Assembly (NCBI RefSeq): GCF_001456025.1
Contig: NZ_LMTZ01000126.1
Coordinates: 25,847-78,599 of the forward strand
Direction of reading: 5' to 3'
DNA length: 52,753 bases
DNA from: Mastigocoleus testarum BC008
Lineage (GTDB): Bacteria; Cyanobacteriota; Cyanobacteriia; Cyanobacteriales; Nostocaceae
Shown here one piece after another: positions 24,699-34,027 of this stretch (position 1 is the stretch's first letter; each line of letters starts with the position of its first letter). Made by a program: the position numbers and the translations under genes. The notes beneath the pieces are model-generated. The model had not been told where the DNA came from and did not search any database. It was given only the letters and a program-made list of their open reading frames with translations.

Positions 24699-27488
24699 CT
24701 AGACCATGGGTGTTGGGAATGGGTCTGTAGGGAACTGGACCTGACCAACAACATCCTGTCCACCGACAGCAGGCTCAAATGTGTCCATGATGCTTTGTCC
24801 TAATGTGTTAGTTATTCGGAAGGTATGTTCTCCCACACCAACACCATCGCTATCAACAAAAAAGTTATAAGGTTTGCGCTCAAGCTCAGACCAGTTACCG
24901 TTAGCTTCTTGCATTTCTACTTTAGAAATCGGAGCATTAGAATCACGAATTTGTATTGCAGTCCAATACTCGTTTGTACTTCCTTCCTTAGAATGGTATG
25001 TAATTGGGTCTGTACTTTGAGGATTTACCAAATGCCAACTTATGGGAATACGACCATCAATTGGGTTACCAATCAACTCAAACGCTTCAGGACTTAGATC
25101 CAGGTCACCAGGCTTACATTCAGGACATTCATCCACAATTTTGACAACGATTGGGTCGGCTCCTTCAGCTTGCTTAGGTCCAGATACCTCTACATAAGCA
25201 CCACAAGCTTCCGAATTATCGTATTGTTCATGGTTCATTGCAGCAACCATTAATGGTTCCCCTGGTTTTACAGGATCAAAGCTACAATGTCCTCCTCCAG
25301 TTGCACCATAAAAAGTTCCATCACCTTCATATTCGGTACCGGCTTGGATTTTTGAATCTGTAACACCCGTAATTGGGTCAACTCCACCACCAGTACCGCC
25401 ACCTACTGGGTCAGTTGGATTATCAGTACCACCACCTACTGGGTCTGTTGGGTTGTCAGTACCGCCACCTACTGGGTCAGTTGGGTTGTCAGTACCGCCA
25501 CCTACTGGGTCAGTTGGGTTGTCAGTTCCACCACCTACTGGGTCAGTTGGGTTGTCAGTTCCACCACCTACTGGGTCAGTTGGGTTGTCAGTTCCACCAC
25601 CTACTGGGTCAGTTGGGTTACCGCCAGTTGCTACTCCATTGAGTTCCACATTACCCAATTCCAACTGCATATTATCAGAATTGCTGCCATTGAAACCAAA
25701 CTCAATTGATTGACCTGGTGCGATCATGCCATTCCAGTCGGCATTTTTTATTACGTATTTGTTTCCTTCGTGGCTTTCAATATTACCATTCCAAAGATTT
25801 TTGATTTCGAAGGGAGCTTTAAATTCTAACTCCCAACCATTCATAGGTTTATCGCTGTTGTTTGTAAGCTTAATATTTCCTGTGAAGCCATCATTCCATT
25901 CGTTGGCTACAGAAAATTTGACATCTCCACCTATTGGATCGGTTGGGTTCCCACCACCATCGGGGTTCCCACCACCATCAGGATTTCCACCACCATCGGG
26001 GTTCCCACCCCCATCGGGATTTCCACCCCCATCGGGATTTCCACCCCCATCGGGATTTCCACCACCACCGACTGGATCGGTTGGATTACTAGTTCCATCA
26101 AGGTTGACACCAGGAATTTTGGTTAATGCTTCTCCACCAAACTCCTTAGTCATCCTTGCAAGAGCACCAGTCAAACCTGCATTGTAGTCTAAGGCGACTT
26201 CATTAGCTACATAGTCAGTACGCTCATCTTTGTAAGCATTATCATCTGCTGAAGAAGGACCACCAACTAGTGCTCCGTATAAGGTGTATTTGTTGGGATC
26301 GGGATTACCAATATTAGTTGTACCAGATGCTGCTCGATGATGGGGATTCTGGGGAGAATTCTTACCAAAACCCACCATGTAGCTGGAATCTCTAGGATTA
26401 TCTCCTAAAATATAATTAACTTGACTTTCAGCAAAGTCGGTATATTTTCCACTTTTATCGTTTACTGTGTCCCCATATACACCTGCCAAAAAGGCTGTAT
26501 TTGCTGCATAGCGTAGGGAACCCCATTGGTCTAACCAGGCTAAACCACCTTCAGTTTTTTTGATCCCACCGTTAGAATCTGACCAATTGTCTAACCAGGC
26601 TTCTACATCTTGTTTATATTTAGTTTTACCCGTTTCTTGGGCTAGCAGAATACCGGTACCATAAGCTTTGTCATCCCAGTTTTGCGTCCAACCGCTATTT
26701 ATACCGTTATAATAACTTTCTGCTTTATCTAAGTATTTACTGTCACTATCACCAGCAGCTTTAACAGCTTTGTGTAACCAAGCTGCTCCCCAAGCAAGTT
26801 CATCTTTGTAACCGCTCCAAGAATTATAGAAAGCACTAGCATCTTGGATTGAATTAGTGTAAGCACCTTGATATTTATCAGCAAACTCATAAAGCTGCTT
26901 AGCTTTATCTAAGAGTTTGTCAGCATAAGCATCATCAGTACCACGAAAAGCTATAGATGCAGAAGCTAACGCTGCAGCACTTTCTCCTGTTAAATCTGAA
27001 CCGGGATTTTGCGCATCCACTTTAAATGCTGGACGAGCCATTGTCATGTCCTCGGGTGCTCCCCAGTAACCATGATCGGCTTGACCACTACCTACTTGAC
27101 CCCAAAAAACATCATCTTTTGTGGTTGCAGTTCCTTTATCGTCGTAGGCTTTGAGAAGATAATCTGTTCCCCATTTGATGTTATCGAGGGTTTCATCGAG
27201 TTGACCAACTTTTTTGTAACCATCACGATACTCATTGACACCCCAACTGAGCATGGTCATTGAAGCAGCCATGGGAAACCCAAATTTCACATGATCTCCC
27301 GCATCGTAATATCCCCCCGTTAGATCGCGACCCACATCTGCTCCGTCTTTGAGAGCAGAATCATCACGCCAAGGAATAGGATTATCATTAGGTAGATCGC
27401 CGGAACGCTGGGCTACATAGAATAAATTAGACTTTTGTAGAGCTTCGCCATAGTTGAATTTAGGTTTGGTCTGAGTTTTATTCATCAT
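24699..27488 (-). CDS. GH9 cellulase - CBM2-like domain - expansin fusion
   Basis: 929 residues in three parts. GH9 catalytic domain (1-455): YYDAGDHVKFGFPM with Asp62 and Asp65, the signature FGKNSPQNPHHR (His384) and DERTDYVANEVALDYNAG with general acid Glu430. A linker of six NPDGGG units leads to a CBM2-like beta-sandwich (about 522-620, NGWELEFKAP, NGMIAPGQSIEFGFNGS). Seven NPTDPVGGGTD units lead to a complete bacterial expansin (about 710-929): DPBB with the key residues in DGTFYG (Thr725), KIVDECPE (Asp786) and DLDLSPEAF (Asp797), then a CBM63 with EYWTAIQIR and PYNFF. Predicted to cut beta-1,4-glucan and loosen its packing. No signal peptide: a TAA abuts the start. Only its own linkers are repetitive. 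Confidence 0.9.
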   Translation of the reverse strand: MMNKTQTKPKFNYGEALQKSNLFYVAQRSGDLPNDNPIPWRDDSALKDGADVGRDLTGGYYDAGDHVKFGFPMAASMTMLSWGVNEYRDGYKKVGQLDETLDNIKWGTDYLLKAYDDKGTATTKDDVFWGQVGSGQADHGYWGAPEDMTMARPAFKVDAQNPGSDLTGESAAALASASIAFRGTDDAYADKLLDKAKQLYEFADKYQGAYTNSIQDASAFYNSWSGYKDELAWGAAWLHKAVKAAGDSDSKYLDKAESYYNGINSGWTQNWDDKAYGTGILLAQETGKTKYKQDVEAWLDNWSDSNGGIKKTEGGLAWLDQWGSLRYAANTAFLAGVYGDTVNDKSGKYTDFAESQVNYILGDNPRDSSYMVGFGKNSPQNPHHRAASGTTNIGNPDPNKYTLYGALVGGPSSADDNAYKDERTDYVANEVALDYNAGLTGALARMTKEFGGEALTKIPGVNLDGTSNPTDPVGGGGNPDGGGNPDGGGNPDGGGNPDGGGNPDGGGNPDGGGNPTDPIGGDVKFSVANEWNDGFTGNIKLTNNSDKPMNGWELEFKAPFEIKNLWNGNIESHEGNKYVIKNADWNGMIAPGQSIEFGFNGSNSDNMQLELGNVELNGVATGGNPTDPVGGGTDNPTDPVGGGTDNPTDPVGGGTDNPTDPVGGGTDNPTDPVGGGTDNPTDPVGGGTDNPTDPVGGGTGGGVDPITGVTDSKIQAGTEYEGDGTFYGATGGGHCSFDPVKPGEPLMVAAMNHEQYDNSEACGAYVEVSGPKQAEGADPIVVKIVDECPECKPGDLDLSPEAFELIGNPIDGRIPISWHLVNPQSTDPITYHSKEGSTNEYWTAIQIRDSNAPISKVEMQEANGNWSELERKPYNFFVDSDGVGVGEHTFRITNTLGQSIMDTFEPAVGGQDVVGQVQFPTDPFPTPMV
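25381..25627. repeat. 33-bp tandem repeats encoding the second linker (7 units)
   Basis: Seven nearly identical 33-bp units encode NPTDPVGGGTD on the minus strand between the CBM2-like and expansin domains. Differences are single synonymous bases, showing recent unit turnover. Confidence 0.95.
25950..26065. repeat. 18-bp tandem repeats encoding the first linker (6 units)
   Basis: Six copies of an 18-bp unit encode NPDGGG on the minus strand between the GH9 and CBM2-like domains, with only silent third-base variation (ATCGGGG/ATCAGGA types). Confidence 0.93.
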
Positions 27489-28263
27489 TTAGTTTCCAAT
27501 TATCTGGTTTTCAATTCTCAAAGTTTCAAACAAAATTGCTCGGAGCTTGTAATTTAGTGGCTATAACTGAGTTTGGTACTCTGAAAGTCGTGATGAAGCG
27601 TATCGTTGTACATAAACACTAAAAACAGCGACATTGACTGGGAACGTAGGGTTTCAGTCACACAAAAGCATGAATAAAGAAGTTCTACAGAGACATTTCA
27701 AATTAACGTCTCTACAATGGAGCAAGAATGATAGTGGAAAAGTTTATATGTAGCTAAACCTACCCTTAACAACTGGTTAGTAGTAAGTGAAAATCATTAG
27801 ATCTTCTAGATAAGTAATAGGTATGAGATGCTAGATTTTTCTCAAACCTTAAGAAAAGGGATTAGTGTCAGCGAACTCTAATCCCAAATAAAACAAGAGC
27901 TTGCATAAACCCTAGACAAATAAGAATTACGTCAATGGTACGGATGAAAAGTGACAAAAATGGGTGCCAAAAGTGATAAAAAGGTGACAATTAATTTGAA
28001 GTGGGTAATCGAATATTACATTTGGCTGTAAGACTTATTTGTAAAAAGTAATTCTTATGACTGAATAATAATACCAGTTATTTTCTTGAATAAGATATCA
28101 TTTCAATATTTTTATTATCCTGAGATTGCTTCGGTGAAAGAGTTATACATAAAACTCACCAATCAAAGAATTAAGTATCATTAACTACTTAATATTTGTA
28201 TTTGAATTGATGAGTAAAATAAGTAACAGCACAAACCAATGTGCTCATGTGACTAGAAATTTC
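27489..28263. other. intergenic region upstream of the cellulase gene
   Basis: About 0.8 kb. It contains the third TGTAGAGAC-type inverted repeat (27686-27716) and two direct copies of AAAAGTGAYAAAAA (27948 and 27973 regions) around a GGTGCC, which might be a regulatory site. No gene is seen. Confidence 0.5.
27686..27716. repeat. TGTAGAGACG inverted repeat, copy 3
   Basis: TACAGAGACATTT and AACGTCTCTACA are imperfect inverted arms matching the copies at 14476 and 19311. Confidence 0.55.
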
Positions 28264-28917
28264 CTAAATAGAAAAATTTATCGTGTCAGTCCTCAATTCT
28301 GCAGTTAAATTACTACGCGCAGATTGTTCTAGCTTTTCAAACATTGCATCCGTATAGTAAATACGTTTCCGTTGCAAAAATTGTTCCAAAAATCTTCGTC
28401 TACCGTTCTGATAATCCCGATCTGAAACCCAAGCATATTCCTGACGAACATTTTTCGCGTATGTAAGGTATTGTTGAACCGGAGAACCTAAAATAGCTAA
28501 ATCTGCATCTAACAAAATTTGACTGTCAATATCATTTATATCGGCTTGGTGAAGTTTTGTGCTTAAGATGAGGCTATTTACATTAGCAATGGTATTTGAA
28601 TCAATTTCTAATGACTTCATTAAATTAGTAGCATACATTGCACTTTTTTCTTCATTATCTTGAGCTTTAGAATCGTAAACAACATCATGAAACCACGCTG
28701 CAAGCTCGACAGAGGTTAATTGATTAGTTAAATTTTCCAAAATTTTAATTGTTTCTAGAACGTGAAAAATATGCTGCAAATCATGATAGTAACGCCCTGT
28801 TTGAGAATATTCTTTGGCTATTAAAGCAAAAGTATTTTCAGTTATTTTTGTGGATTTAATTTCAAGTTGTAAAAGTAAACTACACCATTTACTAAATAAA
28901 TCTTCTAAGGCTGGCAT
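28264..28917 (-). CDS. HD-domain phosphohydrolase-like protein
   Basis: 217 residues. The metal-binding motifs of the HD superfamily are present: YYHDLQHIFHVL (His45, His49), AAWFHDVVYDS (His77-Asp78) and LLDADLAILG (Asp137 region), with DNEEKSA between them. This set matches the predicted metal-dependent HD phosphohydrolases of the COG4339 type. Substrate unknown, perhaps a nucleotide. Cytoplasmic, no signal peptide. Divergent from the Omp85 gene, with about 175 bp between. Confidence 0.85.
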   Translation of the reverse strand: MPALEDLFSKWCSLLLQLEIKSTKITENTFALIAKEYSQTGRYYHDLQHIFHVLETIKILENLTNQLTSVELAAWFHDVVYDSKAQDNEEKSAMYATNLMKSLEIDSNTIANVNSLILSTKLHQADINDIDSQILLDADLAILGSPVQQYLTYAKNVRQEYAWVSDRDYQNGRRRFLEQFLQRKRIYYTDAMFEKLEQSARSNLTAELRTDTINFSI

Positions 28918-29093
28918 AATCTATAATTTTTCTGTTTTCGGATATATTTTACAAATCTTTCTTTGGATACTGAAATAAATAAAAATGAAGTTAAAATCAC
29001 TATATTTTATAGTTATAAATTCTATACTAACGACAAACTAGTGATGATAAGTGATAATAGAAAAATAAGAAAACAATAATTTACAAATAAAAA

Positions 29094-30548
29094 ATGAAAA
29101 ATTATATAGATAACAGTTTACAAATGCGATTTAAAATTATTCTCGTTTTTATTTTTGGTTTTTTGTTATGTGAATCCATAACGAACAAAGCAAAAGGTAA
29201 TGAAGTAAATATACCTCAAGAATACTTTGAAAGACTTGAAGAAGATTCCAAAATAATTAAAAATATTCAAATTAAATTTGTAAATACAGATGGTTTAACA
29301 AAGGATAAAAAAGGTCAACCAATAACAGGGCGTACTCAAAAAGATTTTATTATTGATAATCTAATATTAAAGACTGGCGATCGCTTCAGTGAAAAGCTAT
29401 TAAAAACAGATTTAAGGCGTCTGCGTAAGTTCGAGTCGTTCGATCAAGTTAAAGTTTCCCTTCAAGAAGACGAGACAGGAGTAAAGATTACTTTCTTTCT
29501 TAAAGAAAGCAGTACTCCTTCTTGGATGTTTGGGGGTGGAAATAGTGGAGATATTGGAATTTACGGTCAAATTGGTTATCGAGATGTAAATATCAATGGT
29601 CTTAATGATAAACTGAAAACCGAGTTACAAGTCAGTGGAAAAGATATTCAATTTAACGGCGAATTTACCAAGCGTTACAGTTTAGGAAAACCAAACCATT
29701 TGGGTTACAGAATAGCAGCTTTTCGTCAGCGAAACTTTTCCGAGACTTTTAGCGATGATATTAGACTGCAGGATGGTAGTACAGCACGGGAAGGAAGATT
29801 TGGCGCTTCAGTAGCTTTATTACGTTCTTTCAATGATTGGGATGGGGCTTTAGGTTTGAACTACAGCAGAATCAGCTTGCGTAATAGTGATTATCAGGTT
29901 GCGCGGGTTGATAGTACCAATAGTCCCCTATCTGTGAGCGGTACGGGAATTGATGATTTAGTTACTTTATCTTTGCAAGTAACACAAGATAAACGCGATC
30001 GCCGGGATTATCCCACCCAAGGGTCTATATTATCTTTGAGTACCGAACAAGCAATTCCCATTGGCTTGGGTAAAATCAAAAGTAACCGTTTGCGGGCGAA
30101 TTATATCCGTTATTTACCGATAAAATTTATTGGCAGTCGTGGTTCTAGTAAAAACACTGAAATGTTAGCAGTAAACTTGCAGACTGGTACCATTATCGGT
30201 ACGTTTTCCCCTGCTGATTCCTTTAATCTTGGTGGTCTTAACTCTGTCAGGGGTTATGACAATGGAAAAGTTGCAAGTGCTCGCAGTTATGGTCTAGCTT
30301 CAGTTGAATATCGTTTTCCAATTTTCAGATCTGTTGGAGGAGTTGTATTTACAGACTTTGCTACCGATTTTGGTTCCAGTGGAAGTGTTTTAGGGGAACC
30401 GGGAGTTAAACGGGGTAAACCTGGAAGTGGTTTTGGTTATGGTGTTGGTTTGCGCGTACTATCTCCTTTTGGACTGCTGAGGGGAGATTTAGGGATCAAT
30501 GATGAAGGGGATATGAGATTTGAGGTGACTACAGGTCAAAGGTTTTGA
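29094..30548 (+). CDS. Omp85/BamA-family outer-membrane protein with one POTRA domain
   Basis: 484 residues. A signal peptide (FKIILVFIFGFLLCES) is followed by a single POTRA-like domain (about 58-140, IKNIQIKFVN...KTGDRFSEKLLKTDLRRLRKF...VKVSLQEDE) and then a beta-barrel of alternating residues ending in a terminal Phe (VTTGQRF). The loop-6 motif of the superfamily is visible as NSVRGYDNG (Arg386). Bacterial BamA has five POTRAs and cyanobacterial BamA three, so this is a shortened paralogue. It is not a typical TpsB, which has two POTRAs. Role in protein or lipid transport across the outer membrane is inferred. Psb35 starts 84 bp downstream. Confidence 0.85.
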   Translation: MKNYIDNSLQMRFKIILVFIFGFLLCESITNKAKGNEVNIPQEYFERLEEDSKIIKNIQIKFVNTDGLTKDKKGQPITGRTQKDFIIDNLILKTGDRFSEKLLKTDLRRLRKFESFDQVKVSLQEDETGVKITFFLKESSTPSWMFGGGNSGDIGIYGQIGYRDVNINGLNDKLKTELQVSGKDIQFNGEFTKRYSLGKPNHLGYRIAAFRQRNFSETFSDDIRLQDGSTAREGRFGASVALLRSFNDWDGALGLNYSRISLRNSDYQVARVDSTNSPLSVSGTGIDDLVTLSLQVTQDKRDRRDYPTQGSILSLSTEQAIPIGLGKIKSNRLRANYIRYLPIKFIGSRGSSKNTEMLAVNLQTGTIIGTFSPADSFNLGGLNSVRGYDNGKVASARSYGLASVEYRFPIFRSVGGVVFTDFATDFGSSGSVLGEPGVKRGKPGSGFGYGVGLRVLSPFGLLRGDLGINDEGDMRFEVTTGQRF

Positions 30549-30632
30549 TTTTAGGAGGTGCTCTCAGTAAATGGTAGGCTATTTTTATAGCATTATTAAG
30601 TACTGTTAAGTTTTTCGAGGAGAAAATCTCAA

Positions 30633-30851
30633 ATGCATTTACTAATGGAAGTCGCAACAAATACTGGACATAACTTCCCCCTTGCTTTTACTGCTGTATA
30701 TGTAGTTGGTTTTATTGCTGCTGTAGGTATTGGGTCAATTGCTTGGTACAATTCCAAACGTCCTGCAGGTTGGGAAAGTAAAGACCGTCCAGACTTTGTA
30801 CCTAAAGTTGAAACAGATGATAAAAGCAGCGTCAGCGAACCAAAATCTTAA
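30633..30851 (+). CDS. psb35: photosystem II assembly protein Psb35
   Basis: 72 residues with one transmembrane helix (about 18-38, AFTAVYVVGFIAAVGIGSIA) followed by the highly characteristic WYNSKRPAGWE and RPDFVPK. This matches, from memory, the small cyanobacterial protein Ssl2148 (Psb35) of Synechocystis, which associates with the CP47 assembly module and high-light-inducible proteins. Thylakoid membrane location is expected. A good ribosome-binding site (GAGGAGAAAATCTCAA) precedes the ATG. The name rests on sequence recall, so a search would be worthwhile. Confidence 0.75.
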   Translation: MHLLMEVATNTGHNFPLAFTAVYVVGFIAAVGIGSIAWYNSKRPAGWESKDRPDFVPKVETDDKSSVSEPKS

Positions 30852-31197
30852 ATTCTAAGATATGAAGTTTTGAGATCCTAAGCTTTAAGATCTGAACTTT
30901 AAGACCAAGTTTTAAGACCAAGTTTTAAAACCAAATTTTGAGAAAAAGTTTTGATTGGGAACAAATTTTGTGTTTTGTCACTATAAGTTTGTCGCTATAA
31001 GATTGTGCTTATTAGAACAAAACTCATCTCAAAACATCCAATGATTCCTTTATTTGCCAAGTTCTTGTTGCTGCTTTGTTGTAAATACAACATCGCATGC
31101 AGATTTAGAAAAGGAAAAGGTATCGGAGATGTTGTAAATAGGTCAGTAGGGGCAAAGTAAATACGATTTACTAAGCCCCAAATAAAAAAAATCAGAT
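30852..31197. other. intergenic region after psb35
   Basis: About 0.35 kb. Directly after psb35 is a run of imperfect repeats of the type TTTAAGACCAAG (30885-30950). A long hairpin, GGGGC-AA-AGTAAAT then ATTTACT-AA-GCCCC, spans 31149-31179 between the convergent psb35 and TerB-like genes and probably ends transcription, though its T-run is poor. Confidence 0.55.
31149..31179. terminator. long hairpin between convergent genes
   Basis: Arms GGGGCAAAGTAAAT and ATTTACTAAGCCCC pair over 12 of 14 positions around an ACG loop. Placed between the 3' ends of psb35 and the TerB-like gene. No strong T-run follows on either strand, so it may stabilise transcripts instead of terminating them. Confidence 0.5.
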
Positions 31198-31623
31198 TCA
31201 GCGATTAACTTCTACCCAACTACGGTATAGTTTCTGAATTTGTTTGAGAATCGCATTAAAACCAGCTTCACTTGAACTACTAGTATCAGATAATTGTTGC
31301 AGTTTAGCCAAAAACTTTGCTTCCTCGGTCGCAACTTCTCCGTCACTATAAATTAAACCACTGATCGCTTGAAGTAGATTTTGATAATCTTCAGCAGTGG
31401 GGGAGTCACCTAAATACTCTTTGATCCACTGGTAACATTCCGCTGGCTTGACCGTCACTAATTCATACAGCCAAGGTTTGATTTCTGGGTCAGATTCTAT
31501 TCCTTGTTCTTGAGCTATTTTGCGAATATATTGCCTCTCTTGTGGCTGAATTATGCCATCAATCCAGGCAGCTCCCATCAGAATTTTAACTAATTGTTTG
31601 ACGTTGGTGGAATTAGCAGCCAT
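31198..31623 (-). CDS. TerB-like domain protein
   Basis: 141 residues, all helical. The pattern LVKILMGAAWIDGIIQPQERQYIRKIAQEQGI and the second half LLQAISGLIYSDGEVATEEAKFLAKLQ are the two related halves of the TerB fold, each with D-G-x-(I/V)-x-x-x-E; acidic residues may bind metal. TerB proteins are linked to tellurite resistance and stress membranes, but single TerB genes in cyanobacteria are of unknown role. An ideal AGGAGG lies 6 nt before the ATG. It lies downstream of rsmB on the same strand as seen from the minus side, 155 bp away. Confidence 0.8.
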   Translation of the reverse strand: MAANSTNVKQLVKILMGAAWIDGIIQPQERQYIRKIAQEQGIESDPEIKPWLYELVTVKPAECYQWIKEYLGDSPTAEDYQNLLQAISGLIYSDGEVATEEAKFLAKLQQLSDTSSSSEAGFNAILKQIQKLYRSWVEVNR

Positions 31624-31778
31624 AACTACCTCCTATGGTAGTAATGTGTCCATTTGAGATTGAACGGCACAATGGGGATTAGGGATTATAGGGATTAGAA
31701 ATTGGCGACTAGGGATTGGAAATTGGAAATCAAGAAAAAATACTCATTACCCATTACCAATTAGCCATTACCAATTAC

Positions 31779-33119
31779 CTAACTATTACTTTTTCTTAGG
31801 CGTGTCATAAAAAACCCATCCATATTGTTTTCGTGTGGCAATACTTTCAAGTACCCCTGTGATGTATTGTACCTAGTTCCCAGTTCTTCCAAGCGCGAAT
31901 ATTCAATTTTCCAGTTTGGATTTTTGTTGAGAAAAGCTTCAATAATATTTTCATTCTCCCGTGGATGAAGGGTACAAGTCGCATAAACTAATACTCCTCC
32001 ATCTTTCACAACTGTTGCTACATGGGATAGTAATTCTTGTTGAAGTTGTGACAATTCATTCACAGAAATGGGAGTTTGTCGCCAACGAGCATCAGCATGA
32101 CGGTGTAAAGTACCCAAACCCGAACAGGGTACATCCAATAAAACTCGATCAGCAGAATTCTCTAACTGGGTTAAATTACGACTATCTACAGTTATTGTCT
32201 CAATAGATTTAAAACCCAGACGCCGGACATTTTCCTGAAATTTGCGTAATCGAGAAGCAGTGCGATCGCACGCCCAAATTTTGCCGCGATCGCCCATCAA
32301 TTCAGCGATATGAGTAGTTTTTCCTCCAGGTGCAGCACAAGCATCTACAATTACTTCTCCGGGTTGGGGATCTAACAAATGACTGACTAACTGAGCGCTA
32401 GCATCTTGAACTGTCCACCAACCTTCTTGAAAACCAGGTAATTTTTGAATCGATCCCGTGCGACCCATTAATCGTAATGCTTGTGGTGTATCCACAAGGG
32501 GTTGAGATAAAACATCTACGGATTGAAAAGCAGCTTCAACTTCTTCTAAACTAGTTTTCAGTGGATTAACCCGTATATCAATAGTTGGTGTTTGGTTCAT
32601 CCATCTGCACAATTGCTCTGTTTCTAGATCGCCAAACTGTTCTACCCATACTTTCACAATCCAATCAGGAAAACTGTGTAAAGTTCCTAAACGTTTAATT
32701 GTTTCCTGTGGTAGTTGCAAAGGATCTTCTTTTTCTGCAAGTCTGGCATATTGACGCAGTAAGCCATTTACAAATCCTGATAGCCCCTTAAAGCCATTAT
32801 CTTTAGCTAAAGCAACGGTTGTATTTACTGCTGCTGAAGTGGGGATTTTTAGTTGATAGCGCAACTGATACAGACCTAAATGTAAAATTGTGCGCAGATC
32901 TGGAGGTTGTTTATGAGATTTTTTGGTAGCTAATTGGTCAATTAGAGCATCTAAGGTTCGTTGTCTTCTAACGCTACCGTAAACTAATTCTGTCATTAGA
33001 CGCCGGTCATTGTCGCTTAAACTGGCTTTTTTTAATACTCTATCTAAAGCAACATCAGCATAAGCCCCTTTGTGAACTTCTTTTAGGGCAAAAAATGCTA
33101 ATTGACGGGCGTTAAGCAT
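31779..33119 (-). CDS. rsmB: 16S rRNA (cytosine(967)-C5)-methyltransferase RsmB
   Basis: 446 residues from the ATG at 33119; a TTG three codons upstream is less likely. The N-terminal NusB-like RNA-binding domain (1-140) shows LNARQLAFFALKEV, DRRLMTELVYGSVR and AVNTTVALAK...GFVNGLLR. The methyltransferase domain has the SAM motif DACAAPGGKTTH, LLDVPCSGLGTLHRHADARWR and the catalytic-cysteine motif VYATCTLHPRENE, both cysteines being conserved. It methylates C967 of 16S rRNA in the small subunit. Housekeeping gene, single. Confidence 0.95.
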   Translation of the reverse strand: MLNARQLAFFALKEVHKGAYADVALDRVLKKASLSDNDRRLMTELVYGSVRRQRTLDALIDQLATKKSHKQPPDLRTILHLGLYQLRYQLKIPTSAAVNTTVALAKDNGFKGLSGFVNGLLRQYARLAEKEDPLQLPQETIKRLGTLHSFPDWIVKVWVEQFGDLETEQLCRWMNQTPTIDIRVNPLKTSLEEVEAAFQSVDVLSQPLVDTPQALRLMGRTGSIQKLPGFQEGWWTVQDASAQLVSHLLDPQPGEVIVDACAAPGGKTTHIAELMGDRGKIWACDRTASRLRKFQENVRRLGFKSIETITVDSRNLTQLENSADRVLLDVPCSGLGTLHRHADARWRQTPISVNELSQLQQELLSHVATVVKDGGVLVYATCTLHPRENENIIEAFLNKNPNWKIEYSRLEELGTRYNTSQGYLKVLPHENNMDGFFMTRLRKSNS

Positions 33120-33531
33120 GTGAGTCAAATTTTGAATATAAAAGTGTGGGTTTCGTTACAATAAAACTATTTGGGAAATTATTGTATGGATTATCTGCTA
33201 AATTAAATTAACTTTAACCCAAGAATACACTTTTTATTTAAGAACGCACTTAAATTTCCGATATCAGAGCAAGATACAGTGTAGATAAAAATAAAGTTTA
33301 GATTTCAGCAAGGAAGTCCCCTAGGAATAGCTTTTGATTCAGATTATCTTGGTATCAAGTTTGGAGTATTACAAATAGCTAATTTTCCTGCAAAATTATA
33401 TAACCTTTGTGCTTATGGTTTAATTTAATTCTATGTAATAATAACCACATAAAAAATAAATTATTTCCAAGAACGAATCAGTTAAAGTAGTATTATTTTT
33501 TACTTTTATTCAAATTCACTGAGGCGAGATC
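33120..33531. other. intergenic region
   Basis: About 0.4 kb between divergent genes. A 43-codon open stretch (33299-33428, FRFQQGSPLGIAFDSDYLGI) looks slightly protein-like but lacks a start codon. Otherwise AT-rich with nothing recognised. Confidence 0.4.
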
Positions 33532-33765
33532 GTGCCAACAAATTTAATTTTATTAACTGCTGCATTAATTTCTGCCTGGTTTATCTTTAGAGCTTTAATT
33601 AATGTATTCAAAACTTTTCTCAGTACAGCAGTTGCTGTTTTTGTAATCATTATTCTTTTAAATGCTTTTGGCTTTACACCCGAAGATCTAATTAGAGAGA
33701 TTACTAATTTACCAGAAACTTTGGGTAATTTTATTGAACAGGTTAGAACCCAGTTAAGCCTTTAG
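33532..33765 (+). CDS. small conserved-looking membrane protein
   Basis: 77 residues with two hydrophobic segments (about 4-22, LILLTAALISAWFIFRALI, and about 28-48, FLSTAVAVFVIIILLNAFG) and an amphipathic tail EDLIREITNLPETLGNFIEQV. The start is GTG, with GAGG at 33521-33524 as ribosome-binding site. The clean two-helix plus amphipathic-helix design suggests a real protein of the inner or thylakoid membrane. No function known to me. Confidence 0.65.
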   Translation: MPTNLILLTAALISAWFIFRALINVFKTFLSTAVAVFVIIILLNAFGFTPEDLIREITNLPETLGNFIEQVRTQLSL

Positions 33766-34027
33766 CTAATAAAGATTTATACTCAAACAACTTAAATAAG
33801 TTTTAAATAAATAAGTTTTGAAAGTCTGCCAAACAAAAATATCCCACCGTAGCCGTTAATTATAATTTAAAATCTCAATGGTTAACAACTTTAGGGAGTG
33901 CGAATCAATCAAGTATTCCATTTTGTTGCAGATCGCTAGATTGTGAAAGCACAGCGCGGCTTCAACACAGTTATTGCTATGGGATCTTTTAATATTTGAT
34001 ATTTACAGTGGTTTCAAAGTCCCAAAA

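Noticed and set aside
25373..25713. Long antisense frames across the cellulase linkers that look like Gly/Pro/Leu repeat proteins, and a CRISPR-like spacing
   Set aside because: They are shadows of the NPTDPVGGGTD linker repeats; the units are contiguous with no unique spacers, so there is neither a gene nor a CRISPR array.
29094..30548. Omp85 protein as the TpsB partner of the exoprotein at 49681
   Set aside because: It has one POTRA domain and is 19 kb away; TpsB proteins have two POTRAs and are usually adjacent.
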